NCBI GenBank assembly: GCA_040218815.1
Contig: JAVJQS010000004.1
Coordinates: 682,001-746,000, forward strand
Source: JAVJQS01 sp040218815
GTDB lineage: Bacteria; Bacteroidota; Bacteroidia; Flavobacteriales_E; Vicingaceae
Direction of reading: 5' to 3'
DNA: 64,000 nt
The notes beneath the pieces are model-generated. The model was not told the origin of the DNA. It did no database searches and was given only the letters and a program-made list of their open reading frames with translations. The position numbers and the translations under genes are program-made. Below are positions 43,064 to 51,813 of the stretch, one piece after another; the first letter of the stretch is position 1; each line of letters starts with the position of its first letter.

Positions 43064-44914
43064 CTAGCTATTAATTTGGGCCACAAAATCTGAAAAAACT
43101 TGTTTGTGCTTTTCTAGATCAATATCCGGTGATACTGAAACTCGAGCAATATAATCTTTGTCGCCTTCCTTAGTAGTTCCCTGGGTAGAGGTGGCTGGAA
43201 TTGTCCAGTAACAGCCTTTTAACTGCCCGTAGCTTACACAATACTTACTTTCATTGGGAATTTCATTTATCATCAAGTTGATGAGCTTATGATTTAATTC
43301 TCGCTTATAAGCTTCTCGTGCTTCAGCAGTATCTCCTTTTGTTGGAAGGTCTAATGAAAAAACAGAAGGGGTGAAATCAGCAGCTGCCAATTCCTCTGAA
43401 ACAAAGTTGATTTTGGCATCGGGTAAAGTAGCCTCAATATAGTTCACAAATTCGCGGGTATTTATATAGGCGTCTTTTATCCGCTGATTCATTGAGGGAA
43501 GCTGCTCGGCCAGTATTTCTAACTGTAACCCAGTCGCCTGGTTATCGCAAAGCAATAAATGCTTTTCAACATTCGCCATCATTTCCTCTGCTTCTTCATT
43601 GGCCACACCATAACCTGCAGTGCATTTTCCTCCACTCGGGAATTTTGATCCACTCACATAAGAGATCGTCTTCACACTTGACAGTATCCCTTCACTTCCC
43701 AAAAACTGCACATTAGGACAAAATGTTTGGTCTAGAATGAAAACTGGAGCAATTGAATATACTCCATGGGGTGTTTTTCTTGTTTTGCTCAAAACAGCCT
43801 TCAGCTGGACTAAGTCAGGTACTTCAACTCTTGGGTTAGTAGGTATTTCAGCAATTATGTAAGGGATGGCATCAATTTTAGCTACTTCGTCCAATACCCT
43901 GTCGATGCTGTTAACCATATCGTTTTTACCATCAACAGGCAAATCCATTACAGCTGCATTATCAATTGCAGCAGCAACCCGCCTTGCTTGATCATTGGTG
44001 CCACCATAACAATTTGGGGGAACTATAAACTTAATGGCTTTACCTGGATGATTTTCAGCAGCATAATTTACTAAGCCCATCATAATGGCATATTGCATGG
44101 ATAAACCACAATTTGCTATCTGAGCGTTGGATGTGGTCCCTGTAATCTTATGAATTGATTCCACGACACTTGCTCTATCTTTTGCCTGATTCTTTCTTTC
44201 AGTAACTGCTGCTTGCTTTCCAGTCAATAATTTTAAAGCGGTAAAACAATCGTCCGGAGTCATGGCTACCGTTTCTCTTCTTCTTACATGTTGTATTTCT
44301 GAAACGTAATGCTCCGCCTGATCATCATTTATCACCAAAACGCTACCCAATTGATCAGCTATACTAACTAAAAAGTCAACCGTTGATGGAGGATTTAAAT
44401 CAGCCAAGTCAGCATCCTGAGAAATAAAGATGGTGCTGTCTTTTAATTGAGGAACATCGTTGATATTATTTACTTTCTTGACCTCAAACTGGTAACCATA
44501 TACCTTTTGTAGTATTTCAACATCAAAACAATCGGGCAATTCTCCGCTGTAAAATACTTGGGTATGCTTATCGGCAAATCCATTGGTTCTCATAATGGCC
44601 AAAACGGGCATTGTTTTAGAAGAAAAGCTAATGACATTTTCAGCCCTTAAATCATTTAATTGGGCTACTCCCCACTCTAGCACACAAGATAAAGGATGAC
44701 CTAAGCGGATGTAATCATAAGCAGTAGGGATTTGACTTAGTAAATCTGCATCTGCCTTCTCTGCTTCATAAAGCGTCTCAAACTGTTCTGTAAATTGAGT
44801 TTTTGCTAATTCTTCATTGTAAATGTCTAGCCGGTGCGTGGTTAATTTCAACCAGTCACTTGGCATATTTTCAATTACTTTTTCCAGATAGTTTAGCACT
44901 CTTTTTCCACTCAT
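43064..44914 (-). CDS. Large PLP-dependent enzyme of the Cys/Met metabolism type
   Basis: 616 residues. The C-terminal two thirds have features of the Cys/Met-metabolism (gamma-family) PLP enzymes: IIAEIPTNPRVEVPDL, the cofactor aspartate in FILDQTFCP (about D396) and a candidate Schiff-base lysine in SGSKFPSGGKCTAGY (about K424). About 220 N-terminal residues precede the usual core, which itself is about 380 residues, so the protein is much longer than cystathionine gamma-synthase. A closely related group exists in Bacteroidota, with unknown substrate. A C-S lyase or synthase activity is likely but not proven. It stands alone. Confidence 0.78.
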   Translation of the reverse strand: MSGKRVLNYLEKVIENMPSDWLKLTTHRLDIYNEELAKTQFTEQFETLYEAEKADADLLSQIPTAYDYIRLGHPLSCVLEWGVAQLNDLRAENVISFSSKTMPVLAIMRTNGFADKHTQVFYSGELPDCFDVEILQKVYGYQFEVKKVNNINDVPQLKDSTIFISQDADLADLNPPSTVDFLVSIADQLGSVLVINDDQAEHYVSEIQHVRRRETVAMTPDDCFTALKLLTGKQAAVTERKNQAKDRASVVESIHKITGTTSNAQIANCGLSMQYAIMMGLVNYAAENHPGKAIKFIVPPNCYGGTNDQARRVAAAIDNAAVMDLPVDGKNDMVNSIDRVLDEVAKIDAIPYIIAEIPTNPRVEVPDLVQLKAVLSKTRKTPHGVYSIAPVFILDQTFCPNVQFLGSEGILSSVKTISYVSGSKFPSGGKCTAGYGVANEEAEEMMANVEKHLLLCDNQATGLQLEILAEQLPSMNQRIKDAYINTREFVNYIEATLPDAKINFVSEELAAADFTPSVFSLDLPTKGDTAEAREAYKRELNHKLINLMINEIPNESKYCVSYGQLKGCYWTIPATSTQGTTKEGDKDYIARVSVSPDIDLEKHKQVFSDFVAQINS

Positions 44915-45019
44915 AAATTGCTCCTTTTAATGGGCAGGCAAGATAGATTTAATCGATAGTTTTAAAAAGTTTTTCGTGTTATTTTTTGTTGTTAAATTCT
45001 ATATAAACTTGAGTTATAT

Positions 45020-45949
45020 TCAATGGTTGGCAGGAAACCCACCATTCTTTTCACTAAGTAGTTTTACTTCTTGTGCCCAAGCATTTAATTGGCGTTCTTG
45101 TTCTTCAAAATCATCTCCAAAAGGACCGCTTACCATTTGCAGATTGGTGCGTTGATTTTCATTATCAACTAAAAGTAGAAATTTCTCGGTGTAATTGGAG
45201 TTTTCATAGTCGTTTTGAATATAGTAGTTGCCAAACACAACATCTGCAAACAATGAGGTAGCCACACCAGAATTAGCATAGTAGTAGTTCATATTTGTTG
45301 ATGCTCGCCAATTTGCATTTATTTTGTTTTTTGCATCAAAATAAGTTTGGAGTTTTTTTGAATTCTCCTTTTTAGTTAGAACCTCCCAAATTGCAAAAGC
45401 TTCAGCATTTATAGAGATAGTTTTCCTTATAAATCGTTTTGAAGGAAGTGAAGCTAGCTCGTTATCAGTTAAAAAACGAACTTCACTCAAACGAGCACTT
45501 CCATTTCCTCCATTGATGTACCTAAATCCAACTATTGAGTCTTTTTGGATTTTCAAGGCTTGAATAACAATTATAAGCTCTTCTCTTTTGCTTTGAACAC
45601 AGTAAAACTTTGCCAGTTTTGGCATCGTAATGTCCAATGTTTTGGCATTAGGGTACTTCTTAGGATCGATGTAAATTAATGCTGTTCCACTTTGAGTTTC
45701 TTTTTTGGTCGCTAGTCTCCCATTTACAACAGGAACATTTTCCCAATCTTCAAAATCAACAGCGGGAAAGCCATTGAGGTTATCAGGACAATACCATCCA
45801 CCATATTGATGCGGAGCAGCCATATCTGCATTTGCTTTTAAGGCTTCAATATTACCTTCATTATAATTATCACCCTCATTATTCTGCGAGCAGGCAACAA
45901 AACTTGTCATGCTCAAAGTCACTAATAAGCCATATACTTTATTTTTCAT
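45020..45949 (-). CDS. Putative secreted lipoprotein
   Basis: 309 residues from ATG at 45949. Lipoprotein signal (MKNKVYGLLVTLSMTSFVAC, lipobox F-V-A-C) then a mature part with GGWYCPDNLNGFPAVDFEDW, an early Y-C pair, and a mixed alpha-beta body; no recognised domain. It is divergent from the membrane-bound winged-helix regulator gene, whose promoter region contains phased repeats, so it is the likely target of that regulator. Function unknown. Confidence 0.7.
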   Translation of the reverse strand: MKNKVYGLLVTLSMTSFVACSQNNEGDNYNEGNIEALKANADMAAPHQYGGWYCPDNLNGFPAVDFEDWENVPVVNGRLATKKETQSGTALIYIDPKKYPNAKTLDITMPKLAKFYCVQSKREELIIVIQALKIQKDSIVGFRYINGGNGSARLSEVRFLTDNELASLPSKRFIRKTISINAEAFAIWEVLTKKENSKKLQTYFDAKNKINANWRASTNMNYYYANSGVATSLFADVVFGNYYIQNDYENSNYTEKFLLLVDNENQRTNLQMVSGPFGDDFEEQERQLNAWAQEVKLLSEKNGGFPANH

Positions 45950-46012
45950 GATTTTAATTTTAAAATTCATTGTTAAAAGTAGATTGGAGCCTTCTAAAAT
46001 AGCTTAAAAGAC

Positions 46013-46040
46013 TGTAAATTAATGTAAATTGTATGTAATT
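46013..46040. promoter_or_regulatory. Phased direct repeats, candidate winged-helix operator
   Basis: Three copies of TGTAA(A)TT at 46013-46020, 46023-46030 and 46034-46040, 10 and 11 bases apart, that is one helical turn. This phasing is typical for OmpR/PhoB-type tandem binding. They lie in the gap between the lipoprotein gene (minus) and the regulator gene (plus). Confidence 0.55.
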
Positions 46041-46088
46041 TAAATTTAAAACTACGCTACTAAGCATCAATTCAAATAGATTTGCTGT

Positions 46089-46961
46089 ATGGTTTTATGG
46101 AACAAACTTTATCCATCACTCTTTTTGTCTTTTTTCCTTTTAGCAGCAGGACCTTCTAAGGGAAAAACAGTAGAACAACAATTAAAAATTGAACTTCGAA
46201 GCATTGCACATGAGTTTTTAATGCAACTAAATGACAGTACTTCGCGCATTTTACCGATCGAAAAGCAAGGTAATCGTTATGCTATTGAGTTTGATCGGGA
46301 ATTTGTCTTCGAACCTGAACAATTGATTCATGCAACTTATGCCGTAATGAAAAAATCTACCGACGATTGGAGTTATGTGGTAGAAGTTGAAAAATGTGGT
46401 ACCGGTGAACTTGTCCATAGCTTTGAGGCTACTTCAACTAAGAAGCAAGGAACTATTGCCTGCAAAGAAAGAGCACTTCAAATGGGATGCTATATTCTTT
46501 ATTTCACTCCTTCATCACTTGTTCATGGAGAACTAGTTGCTGAGAATGATAGCTTATCGACTTTGTTACTCCTGCTTATTTCACTGGTGCTTCTTATTTC
46601 AATTTTTTATGGAATAAAAAGATGGAAGAGAACAAATACTGCTTCAGAATTAATCAACATTGGTCAATTTAACTATGACCCCAAAGGCATGACGCTTAGC
46701 TTAAAGACCGAATTGATTGAACTGTCCAGCAAAGAGTCGGATTTGTTGTTTCTTTTATTCTCTAATGAAAACAAAACACTTCAACGCGAGTATATTTTGA
46801 AGGAGGTTTGGGGCGATGATGGGGATTATGTTGGTCGGACCTTAGATGTTTTCATTTCCAAATTGCGAAAAAAATTGGAAGCTGATACAAGTCTTAGCAT
46901 TATTAATGCAAGAGGAATTGGCTACCGTTTCGTAATGAAAAAGGTAACTTCTAAAAATTAA
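46089..46961 (+). CDS. Membrane-bound OmpR-type winged-helix regulator with periplasmic sensor
   Basis: 290 residues. N-terminal signal-type helix (LYPSLFLSFFLLAAGPSKGK), an extracytoplasmic region of about 120-130 residues (to about 155), a membrane helix (LSTLLLLLISLVLLISIFYGI), then a cytoplasmic OmpR/PhoB DNA-binding domain at the C terminus (IELSSKESDLLFLLFSNENKTLQREYILKEVWGDDGDYVGRTLDVFISKLRKKLEADTSLSIINARGIGYRFV). This is a one-component sensor with the wing domain behind the membrane, the reverse order of ToxR. No receiver or kinase domain. Divergent from the lipoprotein gene over phased TGTAAATT repeats, so probably regulating it. Confidence 0.88.
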   Translation: MVLWNKLYPSLFLSFFLLAAGPSKGKTVEQQLKIELRSIAHEFLMQLNDSTSRILPIEKQGNRYAIEFDREFVFEPEQLIHATYAVMKKSTDDWSYVVEVEKCGTGELVHSFEATSTKKQGTIACKERALQMGCYILYFTPSSLVHGELVAENDSLSTLLLLLISLVLLISIFYGIKRWKRTNTASELINIGQFNYDPKGMTLSLKTELIELSSKESDLLFLLFSNENKTLQREYILKEVWGDDGDYVGRTLDVFISKLRKKLEADTSLSIINARGIGYRFVMKKVTSKN

Positions 46962-47715
46962 ATCCAATACCCAAACTGAAGTTTAATACTTCATAGGGTT
47001 GATCATTTGTGACTCTTACAACCTGTGGACGTCCATTAGGGTCAAAAGTGTCTAAAACCCGTTCAATTTCAAACTCACTATTTAAGTAGGTCCCATCGAT
47101 ATTAATTGAAATCAATTCTGAAACTAAAAAGTCAATACCAAACGAAACACCTAATATTCCGGAACCTTCGGGGTCAGACTCACGGATTTGCTGTGATATA
47201 GAATTTGCTCCATTACTTGCTATAATCTGAACATTCGGAGAGGTCATTATTCCATAACCAAACATGGGGTTTACATATGCCTTCACTTGATCTCCAATAA
47301 AGCCTTTCACCCCTACCATTACAAAACCTACTGAGTAGGGGTCTGCTTCTACTCTCCAATTCACATTTGGCTCCTCTCTGCTTAATTGGTCTACAAAAGC
47401 TTGTGCATTAAACTTATTGGCTGTGGAGCCATATAGAAAACTAACTGCAAAACTTTCATGCATATTGTATTGATAAGAAAGTCCAACAGATATACCTCCA
47501 TCAGCATAGCCTGAACTTTCTTCATTCTGATCGATTGCGGAATATTCTCCTTTTGGGCTTGAACCTCCAATATTTATTCCAATTCTGTGCTTTGTAGGAA
47601 CAATTTCCTCCTTTTCAACGGAAGGAGCAGCATATTCAGTAGTTCCTTCACTAACTTGAGAATAGCTGACAAAAGTTAAAAGTATAGCCGTAGTAAATGG
47701 GAATAGCTTTTTCAT
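46951..47715 (-). CDS. Outer-membrane beta-barrel protein
   Basis: 254 residues, signal peptide (MKKLFPFTTAILLTFVSYSQ). An eight-to-ten-strand barrel pattern: HRIGINIGGSSPKGEYS, then SYQYNMHESFAVSFLYGS, GFVMVGVKGFIGDQVKAYVNPMFGYG, and the C-terminal VLNFSLGIGFNF ending in aromatic F. A short porin/OmpW-like outer-membrane protein of Bacteroidota; substrate unknown. Its last 11 bases overlap the regulator gene on the other strand, so the regulator and the barrel are convergent. Confidence 0.85.
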   Translation of the reverse strand: MKKLFPFTTAILLTFVSYSQVSEGTTEYAAPSVEKEEIVPTKHRIGINIGGSSPKGEYSAIDQNEESSGYADGGISVGLSYQYNMHESFAVSFLYGSTANKFNAQAFVDQLSREEPNVNWRVEADPYSVGFVMVGVKGFIGDQVKAYVNPMFGYGIMTSPNVQIIASNGANSISQQIRESDPEGSGILGVSFGIDFLVSELISINIDGTYLNSEFEIERVLDTFDPNGRPQVVRVTNDQPYEVLNFSLGIGFNF

Positions 47716-47811
47716 TTGAGGTAGTATTATTTAATGAATTTGAATGCTAAAATAAGCAGAAAATGATTTCAATTGCTGATGAAAACACAAAACAACTCAC
47801 TTGAGAGGCTA

Positions 47812-48774
47812 CTATGTGGAAGTAATTATGTAGAAATATAAGGGCATACCAACAGTAATATTAAAGGGGAAGGTAACTCCTAATGCCATCGGAATATATA
47901 ATCCAGGATTTGCTTTTGGCACAACCATCCTCATGGCTGCTGGAACTGCAATATATGATGCACTAGCTGCTAAAATGGCAAACAAAAAGCGGTCTCCATC
48001 AGCCGTTATGAACCACCTCGTACTGTAGGAAACCAGCAATCCATTAATTAATGGAACTACAATAGCAAACCAAAATGGAAACCATCCATTTTTGAAGAAG
48101 GAGGCTAAGCGTTTACCACTTGCAATTCCCATATCCATGAGAAAGATAGCTAAAAAGCCCTTAAAGATATCAGTTGTGAATGGTTCAATTCCTGCGGCCT
48201 GTTCTTCATTAGCGATGAAGCCAATTATTAAACTTCCCAAGATCAGCATTACACTTCCATTGGTTACTGAATGATGCAAAACTGATCTAAAAGACATATC
48301 ATTTCCCTTCATACTTTTACCTAAGAAAATCAAAGCCATACCCACAATAATAGAAGGAGCTTCCATTAAAGCCATAACTGCCACCATGTGACCACCAAAA
48401 TCCACTTGTTGGTATTCTAGAAATGAGATAGAGGTAACAAAAGTAACGGCACTGACAGAACCGTATGAAGCGGCAATCGCCCCAGCATTTTCCCTACTAA
48501 AACGTCGCTTGAGAATAAAAAAACTATATAAAGGAACGCTTATTGCCAGTAAAATACCAAATATTAAGGCGCCCCAAACTTCAAGGTCTAAATTACTATG
48601 AGATAACTCCTGTCCACCCTTAAAACCTATAGAAAACAAGAGGTAGAGTGAAATAAACTTTGATGAATTTTCAGGGATCTGTAAATCACTCTTAAGTTGA
48701 ACTGCAAGCAGACCGAGAAAGAAAAATAAGAGCGCAGGATTAGTGAGATTATCGATCAGGAGATGAAAATCCAT
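47812..48774 (-). CDS. Sodium-dependent bicarbonate permease, SbtA family
   Basis: 320 residues with about ten membrane helices. SbtA (DUF897) pattern: LLIDNLTNPALLFFFLGLLAVQLKSDLQIPENSSKFISLYLLFSIGFKGGQEL, then GAIAASYGSVSAVTFVT and the end SASYIAVPAAMRMVVPKANPGLYIPMALGVTFPFNITVGMPLY. Known members take up bicarbonate driven by sodium. In a heterotroph it may serve anaplerotic carboxylation or pH balance. A 95-residue unknown gene follows upstream on the same strand, and the divergent LysR regulator is close to both. Confidence 0.92.
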   Translation of the reverse strand: MDFHLLIDNLTNPALLFFFLGLLAVQLKSDLQIPENSSKFISLYLLFSIGFKGGQELSHSNLDLEVWGALIFGILLAISVPLYSFFILKRRFSRENAGAIAASYGSVSAVTFVTSISFLEYQQVDFGGHMVAVMALMEAPSIIVGMALIFLGKSMKGNDMSFRSVLHHSVTNGSVMLILGSLIIGFIANEEQAAGIEPFTTDIFKGFLAIFLMDMGIASGKRLASFFKNGWFPFWFAIVVPLINGLLVSYSTRWFITADGDRFLFAILAASASYIAVPAAMRMVVPKANPGLYIPMALGVTFPFNITVGMPLYFYIITST

Positions 48775-48800
48775 AAAGAGGGAGTTATGTTTAAAAGTAC

Positions 48801-49088
48801 TTAGCTAGCTTCTACCGATTCAACAACTTCAACTTCAATTTTACAATTGATTTTAATCTGCTTATTATCGCTTTTGTTTTTCTTTAGAAGTTCTAACACT
48901 TTTTCTCGATCAGCGTTTAGTTCTTTTAGCCTTACATCTGAGTTGTAGGAGTCTTCACAATCCCGCTCAATTGAGCCAAGACTATTAATGTTATGAAATC
49001 GTATCTTATCTCCTAATACGCTTAATAAGATTTCACCAGCATCTTCTACTTTATAAGTGCCATCGATTAGCTTTATTGTATTATTCAT
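48801..49088 (-). CDS. Small hypothetical protein beside SbtA
   Basis: 95 residues from ATG at 49088 (MNNTIKLIDGTYKVEDA). Soluble, mixed alpha-beta; a middle charged helix (LKELNADREKVLELLKKN) and a beta-like end (KQIKINCKIEVEVVES). It is not the usual PII-like partner SbtB, as the GGGxGYG-type loops and length do not match. It lies 26 bases upstream of sbtA on the same strand and downstream of a divergent operator candidate, so it is likely co-transcribed with sbtA. Function unknown. Confidence 0.65.
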   Translation of the reverse strand: MNNTIKLIDGTYKVEDAGEILLSVLGDKIRFHNINSLGSIERDCEDSYNSDVRLKELNADREKVLELLKKNKSDNKQIKINCKIEVEVVESVEAS

Positions 49089-49139
49089 AGTCGTCTTTTT
49101 TTTTGACAAAGTAAAGAAGACTTTTTCATTAAGTTTTAT

Positions 49140-49156
49140 TTATATTTACAATATAA
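49140..49156. promoter_or_regulatory. LysR-type operator candidate
   Basis: TTATATTTACAATATAA is a perfect 7-3-7 inverted repeat with the T-N11-A spacing of LysR boxes. It sits 17 bases before the LysR gene and 52 bases before the divergent 95-residue/sbtA pair. Confidence 0.6.
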
Positions 49157-49172
49157 TGCATAAACAAACACA

Positions 49173-50096
49173 ATGAATTATACTTTACACCAATTGCGGA
49201 TTTTTCAAAAAATAGTTGAGAAAGAGAGCATTACCAAAGCAGCTAATGAACTTTTTCTAAGTCAGCCTGCAGTCTCAATTCAACTTAAAAATCTTCAAGA
49301 TCAGTTTGAAATCCCATTAACTGAAGTAATCGGCCGAAAGCTTTACATTACAGAGTTTGGCAAAGAACTGGCGAAATCGAGCAGTAAAATACTAGAAGAA
49401 GTGCATGATATAAAGCACAAGGTAATGGCATACAAAGGTCATATTAGCGGGAAATTGCGGTTTTCTGTAGTATCTACCGCCAAATATGTAATCCCTTATT
49501 TTCTAACTGACTTTATACATCAATACGAGGCGGTAGATCTAAATATAGACGTTACCAATAAAGCCATGGTGATTGAAAGTTTAGAAAGAAATGAAGTAGA
49601 TTTTGCTATGGTTTCTGTACTTCCTGAAAAACTAAACATTGAACGAATTGAATTATTACAAAATAAGCTGTTCTTAGTTGGAAATAAGCAACCCCTTAAT
49701 GAGAAAAAATATTTAGAAAACAAACAAATTGAAGAGCTGCCATTGATCTTTAGAGAAAATGGATCCGCTACACGGCAAGCCATGGAAGACTTTATAGATA
49801 AAAATCAACTTATAGTAAAAAAGAAGCTAGAATTAACCTCAAATGAAGCTGTTAAACAAGCAGTTATAGCTGGTTTAGGTTATTCAATAATGCCAATAAT
49901 TGGCATAGGGAGAGAACTAAGGAGTAAAGAGCTATTTATCATCCCAATGAAGCAATTACCCATGATTACTGAATGGAATCTAATTTGGTTAAAAAATAAA
50001 AAGTTCTCACCTGCAGCTGAAGCTTTCATCAAGTTCCTCAATAGCGAAAAAGAGAACATTATCAGCAGTAAATTCGATTGGTTTGAAACATTTTAA
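49173..50096 (+). CDS. LysR-family regulator (CbbR/CmpR-like)
   Basis: 307 residues. N-terminal winged helix (YTLHQLRIFQKIVEKESITKAANELFLSQPAVSIQLKNLQDQFEIPLTEV) and a C-terminal effector-binding domain of the periplasmic-binding type. The DNA-binding part is like CbbR/CmpR/RbcR, which control carbon-fixation and bicarbonate-uptake genes. It is divergent from the SbtA gene pair across a palindrome, which fits control of bicarbonate uptake. The effector is unknown. Confidence 0.9.
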   Translation: MNYTLHQLRIFQKIVEKESITKAANELFLSQPAVSIQLKNLQDQFEIPLTEVIGRKLYITEFGKELAKSSSKILEEVHDIKHKVMAYKGHISGKLRFSVVSTAKYVIPYFLTDFIHQYEAVDLNIDVTNKAMVIESLERNEVDFAMVSVLPEKLNIERIELLQNKLFLVGNKQPLNEKKYLENKQIEELPLIFRENGSATRQAMEDFIDKNQLIVKKKLELTSNEAVKQAVIAGLGYSIMPIIGIGRELRSKELFIIPMKQLPMITEWNLIWLKNKKFSPAAEAFIKFLNSEKENIISSKFDWFETF

Positions 50097-50103
50097 GAAA
50101 AAA

Positions 50104-50132
50104 TGCTTCTTGATAAAAACTACCAAGAAGCA
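50104..50132. terminator. Bidirectional terminator between lysR and icd
   Basis: A perfect 9-base stem TGCTTCTTG/CAAGAAGCA with an 11-base loop. A runs before it and A-rich bases after give T runs on the minus strand, so it best ends the minus-strand icd transcript and may also end lysR. Confidence 0.7.
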
Positions 50133-50157
50133 CTTAATAAAAAAATGAAAAAGAGAA

Positions 50158-51591
50158 TTATTGACCCTGTCCTAAGCTAAATGCTTTTCGATCCCCGAAG
50201 GCATATAAGTTTTCAGTCTTTATTACATCTATACCATTTTTAGAAGCATTGGTCATCAATTTTATAATTTCTTCCGAGGTGATTTTATTTTGCTCAATAT
50301 CAGTAAACCTACACCTCCAATGATCTGTTTTAAAGGTTTCTTTAAAACCACCTGGCCATACTTTTATTCCCCTATTGGTAATCATCTCCAATTGCAGATG
50401 CGGAGTGCCAATAGCATTTAATTCTTCAGCTAAACCATCTACTTCCTCACCTTTCCAATCAACAAATAAATCAACACCTAACAAGGATTTCTTTGTTGCG
50501 GGTTTTCGCTTATAAACTGGTAATTTAATTGGTTTTGATGAAGAAAAGTCTTGCAATTCTAGCGTCTTTGGTTTCTTCCCTAGATTAGCTATAACTGCAT
50601 CGGTAAAAGCCTTAGTACCAACAAGCTCTTTACTGCTTTCTTTATAAATATCAGCCGTATGAATCCCCTCTTCTATGGTTTTTAATAATGCACCTTGAAT
50701 ATTAGTTGCAGCCTCCAGTTCTCCTATGTGATGCAAGAGCATAATCGCCCCATTAATTAAGCCTGATGGGTTAGCTTTATCCTGACCAGCAATATCTGGA
50801 GCGGAACCGTGAATGGCTTCGAACATTGCAAAATCAGCACCAATATTTGAAGATCCCGCTAAACCAACTGATCCGGCAATTTGAGCTGCAACATCTGAAA
50901 TAATATCACCATACAAGTTTTGCATTACAATTACATCGAACTTTTCTGGAGTGTCAGCCACTTTAGCTGCTCCAATATCTACAATCCAGTGCTCTTTTTC
51001 AATGTCTGGATACTCCTCCCCAATTTCATTATATACTTGATGAAACAAACCGTCCGTCTGCTTCATGATGTTGTCTTTAGAAAAACAAGTCACTTTCTTT
51101 CTACCTACTGATCGAGCATATTCAAATGCGTAGCGAATATTTTTTTCACAGCCTGGTCTGCTGATCAGTTTTAAGCATTGCACTACCTCATCGGTTTGTT
51201 GGTGTTCAATTCCTGCATAAAGATCTTCCTCATTTTCGCGAATTATCACCAGGTCCATATTAGGATGCTTAGTTGTAATATAAGGATGGTAACTTTTACA
51301 TGGTCGCACATTTGCATAAAGACCCATCGCCTTGCGCATAGTCACATTTAAACTCTTATAACCACCTCCTTGGGGGGTAGTGATTGGCGCTTTTAAAAAC
51401 AGTTTCGTTTCTCTCAACGTATCCCAGGCATCTTTAGGAATACCAGCCGTATTTCCACTCAAGTAGATTTTTTCTCCAATTTCAATTTCTTCAAATTCAA
51501 TTTTTGCATTTGAAGCTTTTAAAATTTTTATAGTGGCATCCATTATTTCAGGACCAATCCCGTCGCCTTTAGCGACAATAACTTTTCGCAT
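50158..51591 (-). CDS. icd: NADP-dependent isocitrate dehydrogenase, Thermus-type
   Basis: 477 residues. It converts isocitrate to 2-oxoglutarate and CO2 in the TCA cycle. Beta-decarboxylating dehydrogenase marks: VIVAKGDGIGPEIMDATI, the substrate loop IITTPQGGGYKSLNVTMRKAMGLYANVRP (with Ser for isocitrate binding), VIIRENEEDLYAGIEH, NLYGDIISDVAAQIAGSVGLAGSSNIG and EAIHGSAPDIAGQDKANPSGLI. The long C-terminal extension of about 140 residues (from GTKAFTDAVI to the end) is typical of the Thermus/Bacteroidota form. Single gene with its own terminator. Confidence 0.95.
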   Translation of the reverse strand: MRKVIVAKGDGIGPEIMDATIKILKASNAKIEFEEIEIGEKIYLSGNTAGIPKDAWDTLRETKLFLKAPITTPQGGGYKSLNVTMRKAMGLYANVRPCKSYHPYITTKHPNMDLVIIRENEEDLYAGIEHQQTDEVVQCLKLISRPGCEKNIRYAFEYARSVGRKKVTCFSKDNIMKQTDGLFHQVYNEIGEEYPDIEKEHWIVDIGAAKVADTPEKFDVIVMQNLYGDIISDVAAQIAGSVGLAGSSNIGADFAMFEAIHGSAPDIAGQDKANPSGLINGAIMLLHHIGELEAATNIQGALLKTIEEGIHTADIYKESSKELVGTKAFTDAVIANLGKKPKTLELQDFSSSKPIKLPVYKRKPATKKSLLGVDLFVDWKGEEVDGLAEELNAIGTPHLQLEMITNRGIKVWPGGFKETFKTDHWRCRFTDIEQNKITSEEIIKLMTNASKNGIDVIKTENLYAFGDRKAFSLGQGQ

Positions 51592-51813
51592 GGTTTTTTA
51601 TTTGCAAAGATGTAAAAGTTATTTCATGTATAATGATTTATATTAATTATACAAATCATTTAATAAATTAAATACAATAAATAAATTTATTAGGAACTAT
51701 TTTGTTCAATTACTTGAATTTTATCTGTTGTCCTATAAGGTTATTTAATTTGAACAAATTGAGATAAAGCTATGGTTCAATCCAAGACTAACATAAAAAC
51801 GAAAATAAGCCGA

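Noticed and set aside
48801..49088. The 95-residue protein as PII-like SbtB
   Set aside because: Length and T-loop/B-loop features of PII proteins are missing, so it is left as unknown.
49140..49156. Standard TAnnTTTG promoter of lysR
   Set aside because: The sequence there reads TATATTTA, one base off the consensus; the inverted repeat is a stronger signal.
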